Both the position numbers and the translations under genes were made by a program. DNA of 64,000 bases, taken from Fallopia convolvulus (Eukaryota > Streptophyta > Magnoliopsida > Caryophyllales > Polygonaceae). The stretch spans positions 42,672,943 through 42,736,942 of the forward strand of contig OZ024730.1 of the NCBI GenBank assembly GCA_964016875.1, given 5' to 3'. Below are positions 24,715 to 33,449 of this stretch, piece by piece. Position 1 is the first letter of the stretch. Each line of letters starts with the position of its first letter. Under the pieces are notes generated by a model. The model saw only the letters and a program-made list of their open reading frames with translations, made no database searches and was not told where the DNA came from.

Positions 24715-24786
24715 AGCTTATTAGCTCAAATGGTGGAGCATTTTTCTTAAAAAATAATGATGTGGGTTCAAATCCCACATAGGCTA
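24715..24786 (+). other. tRNA-like sequence (pseudo-tRNA) in the DNA transposon
   Basis: Acceptor halves AGCTTAT and ATAGGCT pair fully with one G-T wobble. The D-arm is GCTC...GAGC and the T-arm GTGGG-TTCAAAT-CCCAC is perfect. The anticodon stem is weak AT pairs with loop CTTAAAA. Taken literally the anticodon would be TAA, but the short variable region does not suit a Leu tRNA, so I do not assign an amino acid. A T-run (24,792-24,798) follows as a possible pol III stop. Arms match those of 5,017-5,087 while the surroundings do not. Confidence 0.65.
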
Positions 24787-24809
24787 TTAATATTTTTTTA
24801 TGACAAGTG

Positions 24810-25880
24810 ATGTTATTTGATGACAACTTTATGTGTTTATAATAGTTGTTTTTATGTGCTTGAATGCCATCAAGGCCGTTTAAAAACATGTGATGACACT
24901 TGATAATATTTTTATGACACTTGTTTGTCATCAAGACCCTTTTGATGACAAACAAATCAATCAAATCGTCATCAAGTAGTGATGAAAGTTGACGACAATT
25001 GAACCGTCATCAAGTAGCGATGATAATTGATGACAATATCGAACCGTCATCAAATAGCGAGGACGATTGATGACAATCGAACCGTCATCAAGTAAAGATG
25101 ACATTTGTGATAATAGTTGATGACTATCAAACCGTCATCAAGTAAGTATTTTTTGTGATGATGATAAAAACGAACGAACTTTGAGTGATGACGGTTGTTT
25201 GTCTTCAAAACCATTGTCATCAAGGCCCTTTTGATGACAAATTAATCGAACCGTCATCAAGTAGTGATGATAATTAATGACAATTGAACCGTCAGTAAAT
25301 AGCGATGACAATTGATGAGAATCGAACCGTCATCAAGTAGAGATGACATTTATGATGATAGTTGATGACAATCAAACCGTCATCAAGTAGTGATGGCAGT
25401 GATGATAGTGATGACACATATTTGATGATGCTTAAGTGATGACACTTGATGACACTTGTTTGTCATCAAGGCCCTTTTGATGACAAATTAATCGAACCAT
25501 CATCAAGTAGAGATGATAGTTGATGGTAGTCAAACAGTCATCAAGTAACGCTGACAAGTGATGACAATTGATGACGGTTCGAATCGTGTGATGACGATTG
25601 TTTTTAGATGGTTGAATGCCTTTGATGATACTTTTTGTTATCAAAAAGTTGTCATCAAGACATTTTGATGACACTTTTTACCTTTTATTACACTCTTTGT
25701 GATCAAAAAATTGTGATGACGGTGAAAAAAATTGTGATGACGGTGAAATAAATTGTGATGACAGTGATGACGGTTGTTTTTATGTTTTTACCTTTTATTA
25801 CACTTTTTATCATCAAAAAATTGTGATGACGGTGAAAAAAATTGTAATGACGGTTATGAAAGGGATGATAGTGATGATTG
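24810..25880. repeat. GATGACA/CGTCATCAA array
   Basis: About 1 kb in which GATGACAATTGA, GAACCGTCATCAAGTAG and related units recur every 20-45 bp in both orientations, giving many short inverted pairs. Spacing is irregular and there are no unique spacers. Confidence 0.7.
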
Positions 25881-25884
25881 TGAT

Positions 25885-26045
25885 GATGGTCAACACCGGT
25901 CAACGACCGACCAATGTCGGTCAACAGTCAGTCAACGCCAGTCAACGCCGGTCAACGTTCGGTCAACACCGGTTAACGTCCGGTCAACGCCCGAGTCAAC
26001 TCGGTCAACGGGCGAGTCAACCTGGTCAACGACCGAGTCAACTCG
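25885..26045. repeat. GGTCAAC minisatellite
   Basis: About 15 copies of a 10-11 bp unit around GGTCAACGCC, with variants CAGTCAACG and GAGTCAACTCG. It directly follows the GATGACA array. Confidence 0.75.
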
Positions 26046-26080
26046 GTGGGAGTGGGGGTGGGGGGTGGGTAATGGGGTTT
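26046..26080 (+). other. G-rich run with G-quadruplex pattern
   Basis: GGGAGTGGGGGTGGGGGGTG begins a stretch with at least five runs of three or more G separated by 1-3 bases, so it satisfies the standard G3 quadruplex pattern. It lies near the right end of the 22,993-26,160 element in otherwise AT-rich DNA. Confidence 0.7.
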
Positions 26081-26478
26081 TTGCTATTTACCTAATTTTC
26101 ACACCCTCCTTAATATCCACCTAATAAGCCTCTTTTTTTTGCTATTTATTTAAATCATCCTAAATATGGTAAGACGTAGAATAATGTCAAATAAATTATA
26201 AGATTAATATATGTGACTTTTAAGTTTGAAAATTCTGTTTTTGGAAATAATATTGACTTGGTCATATTTTTATCCTAATGTAAAAGAAATAGGATAAGAT
26301 AAGAGGATTTTAATAAAACAGAAACTTTATTAAAGTGAAATTAGTCTTGCATGTCTTTTAATCATATAATATGCTTTGGAATAATATTAGTAAGATATTT
26401 TTGAATAAAATAAGTTACACATGAAAAGTTATAAATAAATTTGTGGGACCAAGAGTATATTATTTTATATACATGGAA

Positions 26479-28075
26479 GAGAAAGAGTCTCGTGCGAATG
26501 GTCGCCTGTGTGGGAAATAAGAATAAATCTCGATCGTTTATTCCAAAAAATCAACGTCCCTGATTAAACATTCATTAAAAAAATTAAAATACGGCACGGA
26601 CGAATTTTTCCCATATTATTCGCGAATTTTTCAATAAAATACGACACGGACGAATTTTTCCCGAATTATTCACGAATTTTTCGAAAAATACGTTTTTATG
26701 AGACGGGCCCAGTTTGTTCATCAGAAATAGCGATTTGTTCATCAATATTCACCAATTGTTCATCAATACTAACTAATTGTGCATTGAGTTTTTGATAACA
26801 TTGTTCATTGATTTCGAACTTTTTTAATTTTTAATTTTATTTTTTAACCTTATTTATATGTAGGAATACAATATTATGTAGTTTTTTATGCACATATAAT
26901 TAGTTTTGATATACTCATATTTGTTCATTGATATACTCGTATTTGTTCATTGATATACCTTTATTTGTTCATTGATATACCAATGGTATACCATTATTTG
27001 TTCATTAGTATACTTCTTTTTTGTTCATTAGTATATCATTGTTTGTTCATTGATATACCCTATTTGTTCATGGATATACCCTTATTTGTTCATTGATATA
27101 ACCTTATTTGTTCATTATTATACCCTTATTTGTGAATTGAAATAAACTTATGTTTTATGTGTCAAGGCTATCAACTTGTACATTTAGGACTATTAATACC
27201 ATCAACTTGTACATTTAGGACTATCTATTTGTGCATTTTTGCATTTATTTTGTGTTTTAAGGCTATCTTGAATTCAAAGTATAATACCAATGAAGTGCTT
27301 TAAGGCTAACTTGTCAATACGAATGAAGTGCTCAATATATATATATATAGTACCAAATTAAGATAAGTTTGATGTAGAAACTTGAATGCAAAAGATAATA
27401 GATAAAGAATTTGACTTTGCAATCAATGGTGTATGCTAAGAGAACGAGATAGCAATAAATCGAAGAGGAGTGCTTGTGCCTTATTTAGCTATGAACAAAT
27501 TGATGTTATTAATGAACAAATATGCATATAGCAATGAACAAATTGAGGTTACTAGTGAAAAAATATGCATCTAGTAATGAACAGTTATGTGAAAAAGGCA
27601 ATGAACAAATATGCATAAACCAGTGAACAAATTGATGTTACTAATGAACAAATATGCACAAACCGATGAACAAATATACCAAAACCAATGAATAAATATT
27701 TTTGTTTTTTATGAACAAAATCACAATGTTGATGAACATATTGCATGTAATTTTGATACACATTTGTTCATTTTTTATGTACAAACAATAGATTTTTGAT
27801 GCACAAGCAATAGTTTATTTATGCACAAAATCACAATTTTCATGAACAAAATCACAGTTTTGATGAACAAATCCACAATACTGATGAACAATTTAGGCGC
27901 GTGTCCTATTTCTGTTTTTTCAAAAATAAGCGAATAATTCGCCAATAATTCGCCCGTGCCGTTTTTTTTACCCTTTTTAAGTGAAATGATCAGCGCCTTT
28001 GATTTTTCTTGATCCGACGGCTTCTATTCTTTCTTATTTCGCACTTTGGCGCCCATTCGCACATGAACCGGACCC
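26479..28075. mobile_element. Mutator-like non-autonomous element with perfect 9-bp TSD
   Basis: TACATGGAA flanks both ends exactly (26,470-26,478 and 28,076-28,084), and the left LTR shows the single empty copy near 3,013. Inverted termini share GTGCGAATGG, CGCC and GAAATAAGAA over about 48 bp; the right end read inward begins GGGTCCGGTTCATGTGCGAA. The interior has GTTCATTGATATACC repeats on the left (about 26,910-27,130) and ATGAACAAATATGCA repeats on the right (about 27,480-27,890), so the arms can pair over long distance. No coding sequence. Confidence 0.82.
26910..27890. repeat. Opposed GTTCAT and ATGAAC arrays of the Mutator-like element
   Basis: The left array has about nine TTGTTCATTGATATAC units of 20-27 bp. 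The right array has about fifteen ATGAACAAAT-type units in the opposite sense. About 300 bp of AT-rich DNA without repeats separates them. Confidence 0.7.
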
Positions 28076-29286
28076 TACATGGAAAATGTCACATAAATAA
28101 TATGTATACCTTATTTGGAGTTTAGTATATAAATAAAGAGACCTAGAACAAGTTACTGGAAAAATATTATCTTAAGACTTTATATATTGAAAAAGGGGGT
28201 TGCATGTCATTCAAAGAGCATATAATAAACTTAAATATATTTTGATAAGATATTTATATGGAAAGTATGAGATGATTTGTTTAAAATAATACTTGGGAAT
28301 TTATTAGATAAATAAAGTACTAGAATAAGTATAACCTAATATGTTTTATTAAATACCATTTATATCATTAGGTGGTTCCATATCTTTAAAAAGATTTGAT
28401 AACAAGAGGAAAATATAATAATAATAATATATTCTAGTCTTGAAAATATATTTTTATGATCAAGTTGGATGAAAGATATTTTTTAAGGAAAATAAAAGTT
28501 ATAATAAGGTAAGGACATAATAGACTTTTCACATGATAAGAATAGTTTTTATAATCAGTATTTTATATAAATATGGAAACTATATTTTAATGGACTTTAT
28601 ATAGTTATCCCCTTGTTTGAATTATAATAAAAGAATAATAAATTAACTTATGAAGAAATATTAATTTTAAGATAAAGAGTATTTTAATAAAGTGACTAAT
28701 ATTAAACCTTGACGTTCAAAGGCTATCAATAATTAAATTGAATTAAAGAATTTATAAGGAATACAAGGATATTACAAATATGAAATAATAATAAGGAATA
28801 TTATTATTTTATTCGCCTCCACCTAAATTATTATTATAATAATTTAGTAATTAATTCTCTTACAAAAGGAATATAAGAGACTTTTAAAAGTTTAGAAGAA
28901 TTAAAGAAATTCTTAATAAAGTTAGTTCGTATCTCTCGTGTTGATAGGTCGAGCCCCGATTCCGTTTCGAGAACAACGTTTTCCGCTCAATCATTAGTAC
29001 AAAATCGTACAAGCTAAGGCAAGTGGATTTTCTCCTTGAAGCCTCGATAATTCGTTTCTGTGAAATTTCTCGATGTTCGAACAACTTGTTTGATAAAAAA
29101 ATGAATGAATCTAGGAATATCGATTCTTAGAAATAATGACATATTGTTATTATGATGCGTACTACACTAGTACTGAACTTTAGGACCGATGATTTGTGGC
29201 CTTGTTTGTTTCAATCTCTTTTCGAGATTCGTTATGGATTAGCATAGGCGATATTATATTATGCACTAGTTAGTTCCCTATATACT

Positions 29287-29410
29287 TAGGATGAAAGAAG
29301 CTCGGTATCCTCAGTATGAAAGAGGCCTGCACACTCAGGATGAAAGAGGCCTGCACACACTCAGGATGAAAGAGGCCTACCCACACTTAGGATGAAAGAG
29401 GCCTGAAATT
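29287..29410 (+). repeat. Five-unit tandem array in right LTR
   Basis: Counterpart of 6,758-6,875: five units around GGATGAAAGAGGCC with spacers CTGCACAC and CACACTCA. Confidence 0.75.
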
Positions 29411-30350
29411 CCTTCATTTCCTTTTAGTAGACTTCGGCCCTTTTGTGGGCCCCACACACACTTTAAAAATCATTAACGTGATTGAATGTTTTCATCACGA
29501 TATAAGATAAGTGCCAAAACACATTTAAAAGAAATAAAAAATCGGACCGGTCTCAAATGATCGATCCGGCTCTCGGTCCCAAGGGCGCGAGAGGTTTTCA
29601 AAACTTGTACGAACTAATAACTTTCCCAACATACTTTCTATTCTAAGAAGTCTACAATCTCGTAGTTCTTCTCTCGATTATCGAGTTATCTCCTCTCGAG
29701 ATCCACTCTTCTCTGTCCCGCTATGTCCCACATAAAGACATATACCTTAAAAACACATCCCGATAATATCTCTCTCGAATTTTATAAATTACCATAAAAC
29801 CCTTGAGAATTTCCATTCTCACTTGCTTAGTCTCCGTAGACTAATTCCCCTACTTCCGCATATTTGCCTGATATTTCTCGCCCTTCGCGACAAATGCCAG
29901 ACTATAGGAATGTACACCGAAGTGTTGAAGACGAAGTCCAAAAGGTTCGAGAAGCGTTAGGCGAGAATCGAAGGTCAAGGAAGACGACGTTGAAGGAAGG
30001 AAGGAATTCTCATAAGAGCGAGGCATTCCGAAGATAGTGCACCAACTCTTCCCTTTTTAAAACCAAGCAAATCATCATCACATGAGTTGTCTTGGGAAAA
30101 CATACTTGTACTTTAAATTACGTCTTTTCAACCCTTTTTAAATGGGCTTTACTTTCCGCTGCTACATCATTACTAAAACGACTCTTTATGTAATGAACGA
30201 ATGTTCTTATCAATGAATAAAATTCCGCTTTTAGTCAATTTCATCTTTAATTACATATAGTTAAATTACTTAAAGCCTTGGGTGACTTTGGATGGTAAAA
30301 TCCGAGGTCACTAGCGGTAATACCCAGTGTTGCAAAATAGGGGTGTTACA

Positions 30351-30493
30351 ATTATGGGATCAGAGCCGAACGTTTTGTTTTCAAAACCGAAAACTTTTTA
30401 AACCGAAAATTTTAAAAACAAAAATCTTTATCTTCAAGATAGTTGTTTTCAAAAAATTTAAAATAGGGGTGTTACAATTATGGTATCAGAGCC
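30351..30493 (+). other. Repeated leader and second LTR/PBS junction after the right LTR
   Basis: Bases 30,351-30,438 repeat the leader that follows the left LTR (compare 7,812-7,900): PBS-like TGGGATCAGAGCC, then CAAAACCGAAAACTTTT. At 30,463-30,493 another LTR-type terminus (AATAGGGGTGTTACA) is followed by a second PBS, TGGTATCAGAGCC (30,481-30,493), and then by unrelated sequence. So three LTR-end/PBS junctions of this type exist in the window. This suggests recombination with, or insertion beside, a related copy. Confidence 0.6.
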
Positions 30494-31944
30494 ATCAACC
30501 TTCATTTCCCCTTCGTGGTGTAAGTAGTACTAGCAGAAAGCTAGGAGAGATAAGATTCCGGAAGCAAGAGAAGACATCGCGAAATGAGAAGGGTGTCTGC
30601 CTTCCGCCGCCCTATTGGCTTCACCGAAGAAGCTTCTGATTTGAAGAATCTCTTAGCGTAATCCTACTTCTACGGCTTCACTCTTCAATAGATCGTTGTG
30701 CCTAATCGATTTCAAATGCCCTCTATCCCGATTCCATGGTTTATCAATATGTATGCTTTATAACTATACTTTCTATAACTTGAAAATCTTGACATTTCTC
30801 ACAAACACTCTTCATTCAGTCGCATTTTGGTGAGATTCAATGAAGACGAAGCCCCCATATCGCAAGATGTAGTTATTCATGAAAACCCTAACCGGGAAGA
30901 CCATCACCCTCCAATAAGTGCCCTCCTTATTTATTTTCTTGTGAATTTGTGTTTGTTAATTTACTTTCTGCATTGCATTGGATAAAGAGACTATGCTAAG
31001 TGGACCTAATTGATTATTTTAGGGTTCTAGTGAAACCTCAATTCGGGAACTTTGTTCATTGTAGTAAGGAATTTACGGTATGTGGTATTCTTGTTGGGAT
31101 CAGGTGTTGAGTATACAACATATCGGTTGGAGAAAATGGAGGAATCAATGAGTATTAGGAAAGAATCAACACCTCTGCTATTGGTAGAAGTGGTGAGAAT
31201 ACTTGTTTCTAATTTTAGTTGTTTTCTTTTGTAAATTCTTATATTGCAAATTGCACCTTTGATGATGTTAATTTAGTGCTTAATGTAGAGGGTCTATGTT
31301 TCATGTAAGGTAAGGAAATCCAACATGAATTTTCTACCCAATGAAGCAAGTGGAGTTGAAGTATCATGGCATGTTAAGAATATGATCAAGGATGAGAATA
31401 TGAATAAGCTTAGAACCTTGCTTTTTAGTGCTTATATGAAAACTCAAAGAGGTAGGTCAATCATTGTTTTGTGTTTGAGGGTGAGATTCATAGCTTTGTG
31501 AATCATTAGTTTTACACTTGTACTCAAGTGTGAAATATCATAATGGTCCTTAGTGTTTTAGGTCAAACCTGATCAATGTAAGCATAAAGTTTGGAAATAT
31601 CAAATGATAAATACTTGACATAAAGCTTGTTTTATAGGGCTGAACATATTATTGTTATCCTTTTGGTTTTAGGCTCAAATTAAATTCGGGGCTTATTTAA
31701 ATAAGCTCAAGGCGTATATTTTATTTTTCAGTATTTTGTTTTTGATTTTTTTTCACCCTATTTGGACTACTTCTCCTCTTGATTTGTTGTTATTTTCAGT
31801 AACAAACATTGAGATTCCAACAATTGTTGCTATATTTTAGATATTCATGGAACTAGTACTGATGTGATTAAATTTTTTTTGCGTTCTTGGGTGGCTTAGG
31901 CTATGAGGAAGTATGGAAATTTTCAAGGAAGAGCTGAACAATGA
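30494..31944. other. Unassigned sequence inside the CACTA boundaries
   Basis: About 1.45 kb with short exon-like open stretches (for example 31,321-31,450) and possible GT splice sites, but no protein I recognise. It could be the leader of the retroelement whose PBS ends at 30,493, CACTA internal DNA, or a captured host fragment. Confidence 0.35.
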
Positions 31945-32148
31945 ATGATTTTATTGGCTGGCTTTTCAAATTTTGTGACTAGATATACAAACGTTTCAAA
32001 GGCACAATATGTGGCTCAATGCTGTTCCACAATTCAGCGGCAATGGAGTCCTCCAATTCAGGGCTTTTTCATGATCAATTGTGACGCAGAAAATCTTAGA
32101 ACTGATGGTGTTGGTCTCGGTGCGTTCGTGACACCTATGGCTTTGTAG
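31945..32148 (+). pseudogene. RNase H-like fragment
   Basis: A 67-codon open stretch containing WSPPIQGFFMINCDAE followed by GVGLGAFV. This resembles the start of the RNase H domain found in plant L1-type LINEs and related host proteins (W-PP-G-KINCDA then G-GLG). Only the N-terminal Asp block is present. It is unrelated to the LINE at 57-63 kb beyond the shared domain type. It is probably a LINE or captured gene remnant inside the CACTA element. Confidence 0.4.
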
Positions 32149-32779
32149 TTGCTATTGTTGTCAAGTGTATACAAGTCTTGTGGCCAATTTGTAACCTCAA
32201 CTTGGTAGTTAAACTTCTACCTTCAACTAGTCTCAAATGCTTAAGCAAGTTCATGTTTTCCTTAGTATATATGACATATCTTAAACAATTCATTTTGTTA
32301 CCAAAAGAGAGATGATTCTATACCCTTGTTTACTGAATTTCTAGCTTTTATTACAAGCTATTGACATTAACAAGATCGAAAATTGCATCAACCATTCGAA
32401 TGGCTATTGAACACAAGTGCAAGAACTGCCATGTCAAGTCTCTTCAAACTAATGTTTAGAGGTTGAAGACATTCAGGCGAAATTGGTTACCTTCTTACAT
32501 TTTCTTACTTTGTTTACTTGACTGTTGTCCTTAGTTACCAATTTATTTTCTCTTCCCTGATCTTTTTGTTAGAAGGACTTGAAGTCTTGAGTTTAGTATG
32601 TTAGGGCATTTGTTTTTTGCTTATTTTTAGACATTGTAAGCAAATTCAAGTTTATGTAATGAATTGACATTATGTTTTCATTAAATTATGGTGTTTAGGT
32701 TACATCCTTGTGAATTTGTGAAATACTGGATAATATAGTTACATCCATGTGAATTATGTTGTTTGGGTTCCAAGAAACT
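32149..32779. other. Intergenic-like AT-rich sequence in the CACTA element
   Basis: No coding or RNA feature seen. A short direct repeat, GGTTACATCC..GTGAATT (32,698-32,718) and AGTTACATCC..GTGAATT (32,738-32,757), lies near its right end. Confidence 0.4.
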
Positions 32780-33107
32780 ACAACATAGAATGGTAACCAA
32801 CACCAAAGACATATAAATACATATACCAGTTTTATGAATAATTGGTATCGATATGCCTCTACAAGGATACCAGTTTTGGTAAAAAACTGGTATCGGAGAG
32901 TTATTATTTTATATATTAAAAAATAGATGTGCATACCAGTTTTTTCAAAAAACCGGTATGCGATATTTGTTAGATACCACACATTAAAAACCGCTATGCA
33001 AGACTTTCTAGATACCAAATTTTACAAAATCGGTATCCGAGGGGTGGATACCACTTCAATTTATACCAGTATAAAAACGGGTATCCGTTTCGTTAAAAAA
33101 CTGGTAT
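32780..33107. repeat. Subterminal hairpin repeats of the CACTA element
   Basis: Six or so consecutive short inverted repeats of the form ATACCAGTTTT...AAAACTGGTAT at about 32,824, 32,868, 32,935, 32,978, 33,017 and 33,055, spaced about 40-65 bp apart. Subterminal motif clusters like this are transposase-binding regions in known CACTA elements. Confidence 0.7.
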
Positions 33108-33131
33108 CCACCCCCAACGTTTGTACTAGTG
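33108..33131 (-). repeat. Right terminal inverted repeat of the CACTA element
   Basis: Ends in CTAGTG on the plus strand, that is CACTAG read inward, followed by the ACG target duplication and then Athila A coding sequence. This end is complete, unlike the left. Confidence 0.8.
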
Positions 33132-33134
33132 ACG

Positions 33135-33449
33135 TTGATGCTCTATTGTGGGTTTGTGATTATCCTCCATGTAGATTCTATGCATGCATCATGAAGGGGA
33201 TATGCCAATTATGTCATCTAAAGAGTATCCAATGGCTTTTATATAGGTCCTAAATAAAGAAACCAGCTTTTCAACTTGTTCCTCTTTTAATAGAGCATTT
33301 ATGATGACAGGTAAGGTATAATTAGGACCAAGAAATTCATACCTGAGGGAGTGTGGAAGAGGCTTGGGCGTTGGAGTAGGATCAGCCGCGATAAGGATGG
33401 GTTCTTCATGTTCTATCTTCAAGATTTCCTCGAGCCAGAATCTCTTCAC
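33135..33449 (-). pseudogene. pol: Athila A: N-terminal RT segment
   Basis: Minus-strand continuation of the RT at 1-1,204. It contains LRYEFLGPNYTLPVIINALL and IKAIGYSLDDIIGISPS, the conserved lead-in to Athila RT. It is cut at 33,134 by the CACTA element and linked upstream to the protease by a one-frame shift near 33,420. Confidence 0.85.

Larger units (their letters stand above)
22993..26160. mobile_element. Non-autonomous DNA transposon in right LTR, with tRNA-like fold
   Basis: A 3.2-kb block absent from the left LTR (continuous at about 2,700). The ends form imperfect inverted repeats over about 44 bp: GGAAAGAATTTGC...CAAAAAAAA...ATTAGG at the left, and the complement of GGATGATTTAAAT...GCAAAAAAAA...ATTAGG at the right. 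TAAATATGG follows the right end, and the left flank has it with an extra ATAT, suggesting a 9-bp Mutator-type duplication. Order: gene-like leader and short open frames (23,200-23,710), spacer, tRNA-like fold (24,715-24,786), GATGACA array, GGTCAAC array, G-rich run. No transposase is seen. The open frame at 23,501-23,710 may be a captured gene fragment, but I do not recognise it. Confidence 0.6.
1229..30350 (+). mobile_element. Gag-only LTR retrotransposon with giant LTRs (TR-GAG type)
   Basis: Two long direct repeats start TGTAATATCC (1,229 and 21,278) and end GTTACA (7,811 and 30,350). The left one is followed by an iMet-type primer-binding site, and the right one is preceded by a polypurine tract (21,265-21,272). 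Once the Tekay element is removed, the internal region (7,812-9,155 plus 19,663-21,277) is only about 3 kb. It holds a gag with two zinc knuckles and no recognisable protease, RT, RNase H or integrase. That fits the TR-GAG class, which would depend on pol supplied by another element. The left end abuts the CACTA terminal repeat. No matching 5-bp duplication is visible at the right end, where another LTR/PBS junction follows (30,351-30,493), so the original right boundary is uncertain. Confidence 0.78.
21278..30350 (+). repeat. Right LTR of the gag-only element, carrying three insertions
   Basis: 9,073 bp as it stands, about 4.07 kb after removal of a small MITE (about 21,388-21,613), a 3.2-kb element (22,993-26,160) and a 1.6-kb Mutator-like element (26,479-28,075). 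The remainder aligns with 1,229-7,811 and shows many substitutions, so this element is much older than the Tekay copy inside it. The 3' end GTTACA is followed by a PBS copy (TGGGATCAGAGCC at 30,355-30,367), not by a target duplication. Confidence 0.85.
1205..33131. mobile_element. CACTA (En/Spm-type) DNA transposon, decayed, hosting later insertions
   Basis: The outer ends are inverted copies of one sequence. The right end read inward starts CACTAGTACAAACGTTGGGG; the left end reads TTAGTACAAACGTTAGGGGT, so it has lost its first two bases and has a C-to-T change. The trinucleotide ACG lies directly outside both ends (1,202-1,204 and 33,132-33,134). A 3-bp TSD and CACTA termini define the superfamily. 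The target is Athila A RT, and the uninterrupted site at about 54,313 in copy C shows one ACG. The right subterminal region (32,780-33,131) carries hairpin repeats built on ATACCAGTTTT, as expected of CACTA ends. The left subterminal region is reduced to 24 bp before the LTR element. No transposase was recognised. Confidence 0.78.

Noticed and set aside
24810..25880. CRISPR-like regular repeats (GATGACA/CGTCATCAA)
   Set aside because: Spacing is irregular, units occur in both orientations, there are no unique spacers of constant length, and the setting is a plant transposon.
30292..30639. Open frame of 115 codons spanning the repeated PBS junctions
   Set aside because: It runs across LTR end, leader and foreign DNA, so it is accidental.
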